From JACMNW01 sp031406155 (GTDB lineage Bacteria; Pseudomonadota; Alphaproteobacteria; Rhodobacterales; Rhodobacteraceae), in assembly GCA_031406155.1 (NCBI GenBank), contig JANOGW010000056.1, forward strand, positions 124,001-188,000: DNA of 64,000 nucleotides, given 5' to 3'. The number at the start of each line of letters is the position of its first letter. Position 1 is the first letter of the stretch. A model generated the notes under the pieces. That model worked only from the letters and a program-made list of their open reading frames with translations. It searched no databases and was not told the origin of the DNA. The translations under genes and the position numbers were made by a program. Positions 54,290-62,667 of this stretch are shown here, piece by piece.

Positions 54290-55636
54290 TCAAATCGGTT
54301 TCGGCATCACCCGCAGCGCTAACCACAAGGCGATCATTCCAAAGCAAATGCCGCCTGCCGCCTGCCCTAACAACACTCCCTGCGCGCCAAACAGGTAGCC
54401 GCCAAGAAGTGCCAGCGGCATGGTTCCCACCGTATGGCGGCCCCAGTTTGTCCAGGTTGAATGGAACGGGTGGCCAAGATTATTGAACGCGGAATTAGCA
54501 ACAAAAATCACCCCGTTAAAGAAGAACAGCAGCGCCAGCGGCCCACAGAACAGATAAATGATCTGCCGCGTGACGCCTGTCGCCCGAAACAGATCGGCAA
54601 TTGGTGCGCGTGCCAAAAACAGCGCCAGCGCCACCAGAACGGTGAACAGCGCGGTAAATCGCAACCCCTCGATAAACGCCGACCGGACGCGGTCCAGCTT
54701 GCCCGCGCCGTAGTTTTGCCCGATGATCGGGCCAATGGCGCCCGACAGCGCAAAGATCACGCCGAACGCCACCGGCGTCATCCGCCCAATGATTGCCACG
54801 CCCGCGACCGCAGCCTCGCCATAGCCTGATACCGCGCGGGTCACAAACGCCTGACCGACCGGAGTTGCAAGCTGCGTCAGAATGGCCGGAAACGCGATCA
54901 ACACGACGGGGCGCAAATCGATGAACAGGCTGAGCCGGGACGGCCTGTCAAACCCGCCATGATACCGGATCACCGGCAACAGTGCCGTGCCTGCTATGAC
55001 GAACCGTGCGATGACGGTGGCGATTGCCGCCCCGGTCAGATCGAGATCCAGCCCGAAGATCAGGATCGGATCCAGCACCGCATTGGTCAGCCCGCCATAG
55101 ATCGTCGCCATCATGGCGCGCTTTGCATCGCCGTGCCCTCGCAGGATTGCCCCACCGATCATGCCCACCATCAACAAAGGCAGCGTCGGCACCACGATTG
55201 ACAGGTAATGCACCGTATGGTCCAGCGTGCGACCACTGGCCCCAAGCAGGCCGACCAAAAACCGCAGGTTGAAAAAGACGATCAGCACAAAAACCGTGCC
55301 AAACACCACGCCCCAGATCACCGCGTTGGTGGCCTTGGTCTGCGCCTGCACCAAATCCCCCTGCCCCACCGCCCGCGATACCAACGCCGAGGCGGCAATC
55401 GCCATGCCGATCCCGAACGATGTGGTGAAAAACAGGATGGCCCCGGCATAGCCAATCGCCGCCGTCAGTTCGGCATCCTTCAGCCACGAGATGAAGATGA
55501 TGTTCACAAAATCGACCATGAACAGCACCATCAAGCCAACCGAAGAGGTCAAAGACATCACCGCCACATGCCGAAACAAGTTCCCCTCAAGAAACTTCGC
55601 CGGTTTGCCGATGGGCCGCGCGCTGGTTGCTGTCAT
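54290..55636 (-). CDS. MATE-family multidrug/metabolite exporter
   Basis: The 448-residue protein from the ATG at 55636 has about twelve membrane segments and MATE features such as NIIFISWLKDAELTAAIGYA, GIGMAIAASALVSRAVGQGD, GGAILRGHGDAKRAMMAT and GPIIGQNYGAGKLDRVRSAF. MATE pumps export cationic compounds using Na+ or H+ gradients. An in-frame start at 55705 would add 23 poorly fitting residues. Co-oriented with the peptidase. Confidence 0.9.
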   Translation of the reverse strand: MTATSARPIGKPAKFLEGNLFRHVAVMSLTSSVGLMVLFMVDFVNIIFISWLKDAELTAAIGYAGAILFFTTSFGIGMAIAASALVSRAVGQGDLVQAQTKATNAVIWGVVFGTVFVLIVFFNLRFLVGLLGASGRTLDHTVHYLSIVVPTLPLLMVGMIGGAILRGHGDAKRAMMATIYGGLTNAVLDPILIFGLDLDLTGAAIATVIARFVIAGTALLPVIRYHGGFDRPSRLSLFIDLRPVVLIAFPAILTQLATPVGQAFVTRAVSGYGEAAVAGVAIIGRMTPVAFGVIFALSGAIGPIIGQNYGAGKLDRVRSAFIEGLRFTALFTVLVALALFLARAPIADLFRATGVTRQIIYLFCGPLALLFFFNGVIFVANSAFNNLGHPFHSTWTNWGRHTVGTMPLALLGGYLFGAQGVLLGQAAGGICFGMIALWLALRVMPKPI

Positions 55637-55729
55637 TCTGGTTGGCAGAACGCTAACTTTCTGCAATCTCCCACTAAAGACGTATTCGGTCGGGCCGGCG
55701 TGCAAAATTCTGATGCGATATTGCCGAAA

Positions 55730-57067
55730 TCAGACGCCGCGCACCACCTGCAGCATCGGCATCACATCGGCCATTTCCGGCCCTGCATCAAGCCCGGTCA
55801 GCGCACGGCGCAGTGGGCGATAGAGGCCCTTTCCCTTGCGCCCGGTTGCGGCTTTCACAATTTCCGTCCACTCGCCCCATGTCGCCTTGGTCCACGGTTT
55901 TGGCGGCAACAAAGTCAGTGCTTGCGCCACAAACTCCTTGTCTTCCTCGTCCACCAAAGGCTCCGCCCCATCGCGGAACAGGTGCCACCAGCCAGCAAGG
56001 TCCGCCATGATCGTGATGTTGCCCTTTGCCACATCCCAAAACCCCGCCGCCTGATCATCAGGCACGCCCAACGCGGCGATCTGCGGCGCAACTCGGTCCA
56101 GGGCCAAGCTCTGCACATGCGCGCGGGTCAGCGGAAACAGATCATCGGCATCGAATTTGGTTGGCGCCGCACCAAAACTGCCGACATCGAAGCCGTCGAT
56201 CAGATCCTGCATCGACGACGCCAGTTCAACCGGCTTCGACGACCCCAACCGCGCCATCAGTGACAGCAACGCCATCGGCTCGACCCCCGCTGCGCGCAAA
56301 TCGCGCAACGACAAGGTGCCAAGCCGCTTGGAAAGCTTTTCATCCGCCGCACCGGTCAGCATGCTATGGTGGGCAAACGATGGCGGCGTGCCACCCATCG
56401 CCTGCATGATCTGAATTTGCGTGGCCGTATTGGTCACATGGTCTGCACCGCGTACGATGAAACTGACACCCATGTCGATGTCATCGACCGAGCTTGCGAA
56501 GGTGTAAAGCACCTGCCCGTCGGCCCGGATCAGCACCGGATCGGACACCGACGCCGCGTCGATGGAAATCGGCCCAAGAATGCCATCTGTCCATTCGATC
56601 CGCTCCTGATCCAGCCGGAACCGCCAATAGCCAAGCCGCCCTTCCGCCCGCATCGCCGCGCGTTGATCTTCGGTCAGGCGCAGTGACGAGCGGTCATAGA
56701 CCGGCGGTTTGTGCATATTCAGTTGTTTCTTGCGCTTCAGGTCCAGCTCAACCGGCGTCTCGAAACATTCGTAAAACCGACCGGCGGCGCGCAGCTGATC
56801 CGCGGCCTCGCGGTAGCGATCCATCCGCAGGGATTGCTTTTCGACCCGGTCCCAATGCAGGCCCAGCCATTCCAGATCTTCCATGATCCCGTCGGCATAT
56901 TCCTGCTTTGATCGGTCCTGATCGGTGTCATCAAGACGCAAAATAAACGTGCCCTTGGCTTTGGCGCTGATCAGGTAATTCATCAATGCGGTGCGCAGGT
57001 TGCCCACGTGGATGTATCCGGTGGGTGACGGGGCAAAGCGGGTGATTGTCGGTTTGGCGGCGGTCAT
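55730..57067 (-). CDS. gltX: glutamyl-tRNA synthetase
   Basis: The 445-residue class I aminoacyl-tRNA synthetase has the HIGH-type motif FAPSPTGYIHVGNLRTAL at the start, LRLDDTDQDRSKQEYADGIM, and the KMSKS equivalent KLSKR at 244-248. AAGGAGA precedes the ATG at 57067. Many alphaproteobacteria carry two gltX copies, one of which charges tRNA-Gln; which type this is cannot be decided here. Confidence 0.94.
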   Translation of the reverse strand: MTAAKPTITRFAPSPTGYIHVGNLRTALMNYLISAKAKGTFILRLDDTDQDRSKQEYADGIMEDLEWLGLHWDRVEKQSLRMDRYREAADQLRAAGRFYECFETPVELDLKRKKQLNMHKPPVYDRSSLRLTEDQRAAMRAEGRLGYWRFRLDQERIEWTDGILGPISIDAASVSDPVLIRADGQVLYTFASSVDDIDMGVSFIVRGADHVTNTATQIQIMQAMGGTPPSFAHHSMLTGAADEKLSKRLGTLSLRDLRAAGVEPMALLSLMARLGSSKPVELASSMQDLIDGFDVGSFGAAPTKFDADDLFPLTRAHVQSLALDRVAPQIAALGVPDDQAAGFWDVAKGNITIMADLAGWWHLFRDGAEPLVDEEDKEFVAQALTLLPPKPWTKATWGEWTEIVKAATGRKGKGLYRPLRRALTGLDAGPEMADVMPMLQVVRGV

Positions 57068-57122
57068 GGGACGGCTCTCCTTGAACCGCCCTTCCCTGTC
57101 ACAGGGTTTGGCAATTGTCCAG

Positions 57123-57554
57123 TTACGCCGGATGGATCGTGCAGTGCCGCGCCAGATCACGAAGTCCCACACAGATCAGCCGCCGTAAGGCCGTTTCGTT
57201 GATCCCTTCCAACCGTTTCAGATAAAGGCACGATTTGCCAATTCGGTGCGGACCTAGATCGGCAAGAATGGCCCCAAACTCGGCATAGCCGGGCATAATG
57301 TAAAGAACCATCTCGGTTTTGCGGACTGCAAATCCGGTCGCAAAACATGTGCCGCTGTGGCCCGATGGATACCTGTAATCATACCGCCCGAAACCGAATA
57401 TCCCGCTCCAGACCTTCGGGCTGAACCCGGTCACCTCGGCAAAGATAGTTAGTAGCCGCTTTGCATCGGCCCGTCGTTCGGGACGTTCAATTGACGCAAT
57501 CAAAGTCTCTGGCAGGATATCCTGAACCTGCGTCTTGGCTTCCGCTTTCGCCAT
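57123..57554 (-). CDS. DUF1801 (YdhG-like) family protein
   Basis: The 143-residue protein from the ATG at 57554 reads MAKAEAKTQVQDILPETLIA, then SPKVWSGIFGFGRYDYRYPS and MVLYIMPGYAEFGAILADLG, then GKSCLYLKRLEGINETALRR. This is the DUF1801/iron-chaperone-like fold. GGGGG is seven bases before the ATG. The frame stays open upstream into an IS110 relic, but that part is not this gene. Function unknown. Confidence 0.85.
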   Translation of the reverse strand: MAKAEAKTQVQDILPETLIASIERPERRADAKRLLTIFAEVTGFSPKVWSGIFGFGRYDYRYPSGHSGTCFATGFAVRKTEMVLYIMPGYAEFGAILADLGPHRIGKSCLYLKRLEGINETALRRLICVGLRDLARHCTIHPA

Positions 57555-57679
57555 GGCACATCCCCCGATCTTGGTTCTGAGGATACCAAGACCTACCCCA
57601 CCAACCAAGCATCTTGGCATTTCAGTTTCCACTTTTTCCGCGAACATGTCCGTTTGACAGACGATGCGAAATTCGTAGC

Positions 57680-58532
57680 CCCCGACGCGGCCCTCATTGA
57701 GGCGCTGGCGCAAGCCGCCGCCGCCAGCCTCGGTGATGCCACCTGAGACGCCGCGTTCGACGGGCTGGTTGCGCGAAGGTGTCGCTCCGACCCAAGGCCC
57801 GACATTTTTGGAGGACGCAAACCGGGCGGGGCTATCAACAGCCAAGCGGTCGGCCAGCACCAAGACCGCACCGATCCTAGGCACCTGCAGCAGGCGACGA
57901 CATGCCGGATAGTCCCTGGCCAGCTGACCGACGAGGCGCTCCAATCGTGCCAGTTCTTGCCGCAAGGCGACCCGCGCCCCGAGCTTCGGTTCGCTGGCCG
58001 CTTCCAGCATGAAGTTTAATGCCGCCAGTTCGCGGATGTGCTGCTCGAGCAAGACAGGTGAGATGGCACCAACGTTGAGCCTGAAGTGCCGCAATATCCT
58101 GCGTTGAGACATTCCCATGGTGATGAAGCCATGCTGCACGGCCCTGTGGGCACCGAGCGCAGCACGATCCTCTTGCGCCGAGACGCTCTTGCAGTGGACC
58201 GGTCGGAAACAGCCAAGATGCGACAGGCGCGCCATGCCCTTGGCATCCCACCGGTCGGCGTTGGTCCGCATGGCCCTCAAAGCACCTTCACCTGCCGGGT
58301 TGTCATCAGGATGCCATCCATAACCGCGGCGGTCAGCCCTCGGCGCAACCACTGCGACGAGTGGTTCGCCTCAAGGTCGGCAGTGGTGATGTGACCTCTC
58401 TGTTCTTCGGTTCAGCGCAGAAGAGCCTCCGGTTCACTGGTAACCTGCGCTTCCCTCACGATTTTCCCGTGCTCGCTGATCACGCAGATCGCTATCTTCG
58501 CCAACGATACAAACCAATCCGACAAACAGCTT
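57680..58532 (-). pseudogene. IS110-family transposase remnant
   Basis: On the minus strand the N-terminus reads KLFVGL then, after a frameshift, AKIAICVISEHGKIVREAQV and TSEPEALLR followed by a stop. The C-terminal region is continuous: WDAKGMARLSHLGCFRPVHC, RRILRHFRLNVGAISPVLLE, CRRLLQVPRIGAVLVLADRL and RFASSKNVGPWVGATPSRNQ. These match IS110-type transposases almost end to end, but several frame changes and a lost start (ACG for ATG) make it inactive. It is more complete than the remnant near 6 kb. Confidence 0.85.
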
Positions 58533-58619
58533 CGTCCGGTATTCCTCCGCCAAGATCCGGCTTCCCTTACCAGCGCCAGATCCGCGAGGCGCTGGAACGC
58601 GCCGTCTGGGTGCCGCTCA

Positions 58620-59123
58620 TCACTTCAGCCGCGTCACCACCGCCTGTCCGACCGGCGAAAATCCCGCATCGCTGAAGAACAGCGCGACCGTCAGCAGGCG
58701 CGGGGATCGCTGCAGCTGGGTTTCGGCGTTTTCGGCCTTATCGCTAGTGCCGGTGTCACTGCCCGCGTCCGAGGCCCAGAGCGGCACGGTGACCGCACCA
58801 CGCCAAGCCTCGCCGTCCCGCACCGACAGGTCCGCCATGCCGGCGATCCGGACGGGGCTCGGGTCGATCACTGACGCGAAAGACACCAATGGCAGCTCTG
58901 ACGACACGCCGAACTCGACAGACACCGTGCCGGGCAGCGTTGCCGCATCTGGGGCCTCAAACGGCGTACCGACCCGATTGTCGCACTTTGCCCCGACCCA
59001 TTCCGCCTGCAGAATCATGTCGCGCCCGCCCTCGGCCAGCAAGATCACCCCGTCTGACGCGGTATTGCCGCCGCGGAACATCACATATTTGCCGCCATGC
59101 GTGATGCCATGCCGGCCCGACAT
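58620..59123 (-). pseudogene. exported hypothetical protein, probably frameshifted
   Basis: The 167-codon frame starts MSGRHGITHGGKYVMFRGGN and contains VSVEFGVSSELPLVSFASVI and RLLTVALFFSDAGFSPVGQA, which look like real protein. A separate frame (59081-59281) just upstream encodes a typical signal peptide (CALACLFACAAAAQVAATAC) and then VSYSWSA. The two overlap in different frames, with a run of five Gs between them, so one exported protein of about 220 residues has probably lost its frame. A sequencing error is equally possible. The remainder up to 59438 holds no gene. Confidence 0.5.
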
Positions 59124-59438
59124 ATGCGCACCGCCCGGCCTCCCCCGGGATGGGTTGCGGCACTCCAGCTATAACTCACATCAAGCCGGCAACAGGCCGT
59201 CGCTGCGACTTGCGCCGCCGCCGCACATGCAAAAAGGCAGGCAAGCGCGCAGGCGACCGCGTACGGAGTACCGGAGCACATGACCGTTCCCTGTTGCTGC
59301 TACTTTCTTGTTCGGCAGAGAAGGTGGGCGGCACTTTCAATTGCGCCGATGCGTCGCCGGCGAAGATCATGCGCCTGCGGCGGAACCAACCCGCCCCCAC
59401 CCGCGTTGCTTTTTCGTAGCAATCGCAGGAGCACCGTC

Positions 59439-59516
59439 ATGAAAGGCATCTTGGCTTGGGCAATCGGCATTCCGATCCCGATCATCATTATCCTTTACCT
59501 CACCGACGTGTTGTAA
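59439..59516 (+). CDS. 25-residue conserved-looking membrane peptide
   Basis: The peptide MKGILAWAIGIPIPIIIILY ends LTDVL: nearly all hydrophobic, one membrane pass. AGGAGC sits six bases before the ATG. I recall very similar short proteins (GIPIPIIIILY core) in other Rhodobacterales, which supports real coding; this should be checked. Function unknown. Confidence 0.6.
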   Translation: MKGILAWAIGIPIPIIIILYLTDVL

Positions 59517-59625
59517 ATCCGGGAAGGGGGGATACCCCTTTCCAACAATGCCCTGCCTGCGCCCCAATTCAGCCGATATTGCTTGGCACCTTGCCATGAC
59601 AACAGATTGGTACAGGAGCGTGACA

Positions 59626-59823
59626 ATGGCCTTTATCTTTTTCCTTGCGGGCGGCCTTGCGGGCATAATTGCCATGCTCACCTCGATGATCATCTTCGAC
59701 GCCAGCTTCCTGTCTGCCCTTGCCGTCTGGTTTGCCACCGGCATGGCAGTTTCGCTTGCCGGCCTCGCTTTGGCGATGGTGCCTCGGGGCGAAATGGTGC
59801 GCGGCGAAATGGTCGAAGCCTGA
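59626..59823 (+). CDS. small two-helix membrane protein
   Basis: The 65-residue protein MAFIFFLAGGLAGIIAMLTS continues MIIFDASFLSALAVWFATGM and AVSLAGLALAMVPRGEMVRG. It has two membrane segments and a short polar tail. AGGAG precedes the ATG. It follows the 25-residue peptide in the same orientation and may be part of one transcript. Family unknown. Confidence 0.6.
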   Translation: MAFIFFLAGGLAGIIAMLTSMIIFDASFLSALAVWFATGMAVSLAGLALAMVPRGEMVRGEMVEA

Positions 59824-59995
59824 TCCACCTTTCCGCGATTTTTCTTGATTTTTAGGGCCATTGATCGCATATCCAGATCGCGACGTTATCCCTATCGACC
59901 ACTGTCTCCCGTTCACGGCCACAGCACTCGATTCCGCGCTGACGATGCCACGCCGCCGCACTTCCGCGGGCGGACCCAAGACAGGAGACATCACG

Positions 59996-60202
59996 ATGGC
60001 CAAGGGCACCGTGAAATGGTTTAACGAAACCAAAGGCTTCGGCTTTATTGCGCCAGAAGGCGGCAAGAAGGATGTGTTCGTTCACATCACCGCACTGGAA
60101 CGTGCAGGCCTACGCAGCCTGAAAGACGGCCAGCCGGTGACGTTTGACATCGAAGCAGGCCGCGATGGCCGCGAATCGGCGACAAACCTCGCCCTTGCCT
60201 GA
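59996..60202 (+). CDS. cold-shock protein, CspA family
   Basis: The 68-residue protein has the RNP motifs KGTVKWFNETKGFGFIAPEG and KDVFVHITALERAGLRSLKD. CspA proteins bind single-stranded RNA and melt structure. AGGAG precedes the ATG at 59996; the open frame further upstream is leader, and a long structured 5' leader is typical of csp genes. Confidence 0.95.
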   Translation: MAKGTVKWFNETKGFGFIAPEGGKKDVFVHITALERAGLRSLKDGQPVTFDIEAGRDGRESATNLALA

Positions 60203-60223
60203 TTTGCACCACGATTAATCAAG

Positions 60224-60252
60224 AAAGGCGGGTCAATACCCCGCCTTTTTTC
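60224..60252 (+). terminator. Rho-independent terminator after the cold-shock gene
   Basis: AAAGGCGGG and CCCGCCTTT form a 9-bp stem followed by further Ts. It lies between the cold-shock gene and the convergent receiver-like gene. Confidence 0.85.
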
Positions 60253-60268
60253 ATTACAGACGCGGCGC

Positions 60269-60700
60269 TTATGCAGCGCGCCACATCATCCGATCCTGCA
60301 GCGCATGCTCAAACCCGACCCGCAGCGATACCATCGACAGTGGCGCACGCAGCAAGATCGGCGCTGACCGCTCTTCCGGGAACGCCTGCGCCAGAAACCC
60401 GCGTCCGACCAGGATAATCGGAATGCGAACATCCGCTGCCCGCAGCATGCGGAACGCGCGCAGACCAGTCTCCACCCCGCCAAACGTATCGACATCCATG
60501 ATGAAAATGCCGTAGCCGAGCGGATCATCCATCAACTGGGAAAGGGCGGTGTAAAGTTCGGTTTCAATGTCAACCCGGCCGCCAAGCTCCAGCAGCCGCT
60601 CTCGCGTTGCAAGGTCAGACCCGTCGTTCAGGACCAAAACGCGCACGCCGTCACCAACGGGCCTCACCTTTTCACTTTTGACCGCTCGTAGATGCTGCAT
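60269..60700 (-). CDS. receiver-like (CheY-fold) regulatory protein
   Basis: The 143-residue protein from the ATG at 60700 reads MQHLRAVKSEKVRPVGDGVR, then VLVLNDGSDLATRERLLELG, GYGIFIMDVDTFGGVETGLR and IPIILVGRGFLAQAFPEERS. The IFIMDVDTFGG segment fits the phospho-acceptor strand of receiver domains, with an Asp, but the switch residues are not standard. It has no output domain. GTGGAG precedes the ATG; a GTG at 60712 is the alternative start. Confidence 0.65.
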   Translation of the reverse strand: MQHLRAVKSEKVRPVGDGVRVLVLNDGSDLATRERLLELGGRVDIETELYTALSQLMDDPLGYGIFIMDVDTFGGVETGLRAFRMLRAADVRIPIILVGRGFLAQAFPEERSAPILLRAPLSMVSLRVGFEHALQDRMMWRAA

Positions 60701-60868
60701 ACCAAACTCCACCGAAAACCACTCTATCGTTGCTGATTACCTCCCCGTTATGGTTTAATTGTGGATGAAACCGGGCATTTTTCCGTAATTTCACCCCAAT
60801 CCATGGCAGTTGCGGGGCCTAGTGATCTGACGCACACTGGCAGGACAGTTCTTACCCATGCAGGCATC

Positions 60869-61780
60869 ATGCCAGTCACAGATTATCAAACCCTTATCGA
60901 CGGCCCGACCTGGGCTTTCATCCAGCGCACCAACGCCTGGTACCCGGCCGATACCGCCAGCCGCAGCCTCGTCGAACAGCGCGCGATCTATGATGCCATG
61001 GCTCGGGCTTTCCATCGCGGCTATCCCCCCGGCATCACGGCACAGGATGAAGTCATTGGCGGCGTGCCTTGCCGCTGCTATCCCGGCAACAAGCCCACGG
61101 TGATCTACCTGCATGGCGGCGGGTCCATACTGGGTGGACTTCTCAGCCATGATGACGTCTGCGCCGAAATCTGTGCCCGCACCGGGTTTCATGTGGTCAG
61201 CGTGGCCTATCGTCTTGCCCCTGAGCATCCGCACCCTGCAGGCTATGAAGATGCCTTCGCTGTCGCCTGCGTCATTGCCGCATCAGGCCGCTACCTGCTT
61301 GCGGGGGATTCAGCGGGCGGTTCGCTTGCAGCCTCGGTTGCTCATGCCATGCGCCACAGCAATATGTCGGCCCAGGGCTTGTTGCTGATCTACCCCGACC
61401 TCGGCGGCGATCCGGGTCGCGGCAGCTATCTGACGCATGCCCATGCCCCGATGCTGACGCGCGACGACGTGCTGTTTTACGGCAGGATCCGGCACGCCAA
61501 GGGCATTGTGCCGACCAACGACCCCACGGCCTATGCGCTCCACGACACCAGTTTCGCAAATCTGCCTCCAACCGCCGTGTTCAGTGCTGAATGCGATCCG
61601 CATGCCGATGACGGCGCGGCCTATTGCGCGTGCATCACTGCGGCTAACGGCAAGGCAACCTGGCATCTGGAACAGGGCCTCGTGCACGGCTATCTGCGCG
61701 CAAGACATAGCGTGCCCCGGGCTGCGGCCAGCTTTGACAGGATCATCACCGCCATCTCAACACTGGGGACCACGCCATGA
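60869..61780 (+). CDS. alpha/beta hydrolase, hormone-sensitive-lipase type esterase
   Basis: The 303-residue protein (from ATG 60869) has YLHGGGSILGGL (HGGG oxyanion hole at about 82), the nucleophile elbow GDSAGGSLAASVA with Ser148, AECDPHADDGAAY (acid) and VHGYLRARHSV (catalytic His). HSL-type esterases hydrolyse short-chain acyl esters. The frame is open from 60761, but the earlier residues look like leader. Its stop overlaps the aldolase start (ATGA), so both probably serve one catabolic pathway. Confidence 0.85.
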   Translation: MPVTDYQTLIDGPTWAFIQRTNAWYPADTASRSLVEQRAIYDAMARAFHRGYPPGITAQDEVIGGVPCRCYPGNKPTVIYLHGGGSILGGLLSHDDVCAEICARTGFHVVSVAYRLAPEHPHPAGYEDAFAVACVIAASGRYLLAGDSAGGSLAASVAHAMRHSNMSAQGLLLIYPDLGGDPGRGSYLTHAHAPMLTRDDVLFYGRIRHAKGIVPTNDPTAYALHDTSFANLPPTAVFSAECDPHADDGAAYCACITAANGKATWHLEQGLVHGYLRARHSVPRAAASFDRIITAISTLGTTP

Positions 61781-62526
61781 ACCAAACCCTGCGCAATCTG
61801 ACCCACTGGACCGAACGCGTTGATCTTGCAGCTGCCTTCCGCTGGACGGCGCGGCTGAACATGCATGAAGCCGTGGCCAACCATTTCAGCCTTGCGACCA
61901 ACGCCACGGGCAGCGAATTCCTGATCAACCCGAATGCCCGCCACTTTGCCCGCATCAAGGCGTCTGATATGGTCCTTATCGACGCTAATGACCCCGCCAC
62001 CATGGACAGGCCCGATGCCCCCGATCCCACCGCGTGGGGCCTGCACGGATCGATCCACCGCGCCTGCCCGCATGCGCGCTGTGTAATGCATGTGCATTCC
62101 ATCCATGCAACCGTGCTGGCAAGCCTTGCCGACAGCCGCCTTCCCGCCATCGACCAGAACTCCGCGATGTTCCACAGCCGCCATATTGTCGATGATCAGT
62201 ATGGCGGCATGGCCTTTGGCGACGAAGGCGCGCGCTGTGCGGCCCTGCTAAGCGACCCGAAAGCAAAGGTGATGATCATGGGCAATCATGGCGTTCTGGT
62301 CATCGGTGATACCGTGGCCGACACCTTCAACCGGCTTTATTACTTCGAGCGCGCCGCCGAAACCTACATCCGCGCCTTGCAAACCGGCCGCCCCCTGCGC
62401 CTGCTGTCCGAGGCCGTAGCCGAAAAAACCGCCCGCGAATGGGAAGACTATCCCACAGGGGCCGACGCGCATCTGTCGGAACTCAAAGCCCTGCTTGATG
62501 CCGAAGGCTCAGACTACGGCAGTTGA
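61777..62526 (+). CDS. class II aldolase/adducin family protein
   Basis: The 249-residue protein begins MNQTLRNLTHWTERVDLAAA and has the metal-binding CVMHVHSIHATVLASL, then MGNHGVLVIGDTVADTFNRL, typical of class II aldolases of the fuculose-phosphate type. The substrate is unknown; the esterase upstream and the peptide/opine-type transporter downstream on the other strand suggest uptake and degradation of an acylated compound. Confidence 0.87.
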   Translation: MNQTLRNLTHWTERVDLAAAFRWTARLNMHEAVANHFSLATNATGSEFLINPNARHFARIKASDMVLIDANDPATMDRPDAPDPTAWGLHGSIHRACPHARCVMHVHSIHATVLASLADSRLPAIDQNSAMFHSRHIVDDQYGGMAFGDEGARCAALLSDPKAKVMIMGNHGVLVIGDTVADTFNRLYYFERAAETYIRALQTGRPLRLLSEAVAEKTAREWEDYPTGADAHLSELKALLDAEGSDYGS

Positions 62527-62667
62527 CTTCATTTTGGTGCAAACATCCTCGGGGGTGCCAATGCGGCGCAGCCACATTGGCATGGGGGCAGACAGCCCCC
62601 TCAGTCCCGCTTTGTAGGCAACGCCGAAAAAGCGAGAAACAAACCGCGCCGCGCCCAGCGGCTCCTC

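Noticed and set aside
57555..58352. One long 409-codon frame joining the DUF1801 protein to upstream sequence
   Set aside because: The upstream part is a decayed IS110 transposase that happens to stay open; DUF1801 has its own ATG and ribosome site.
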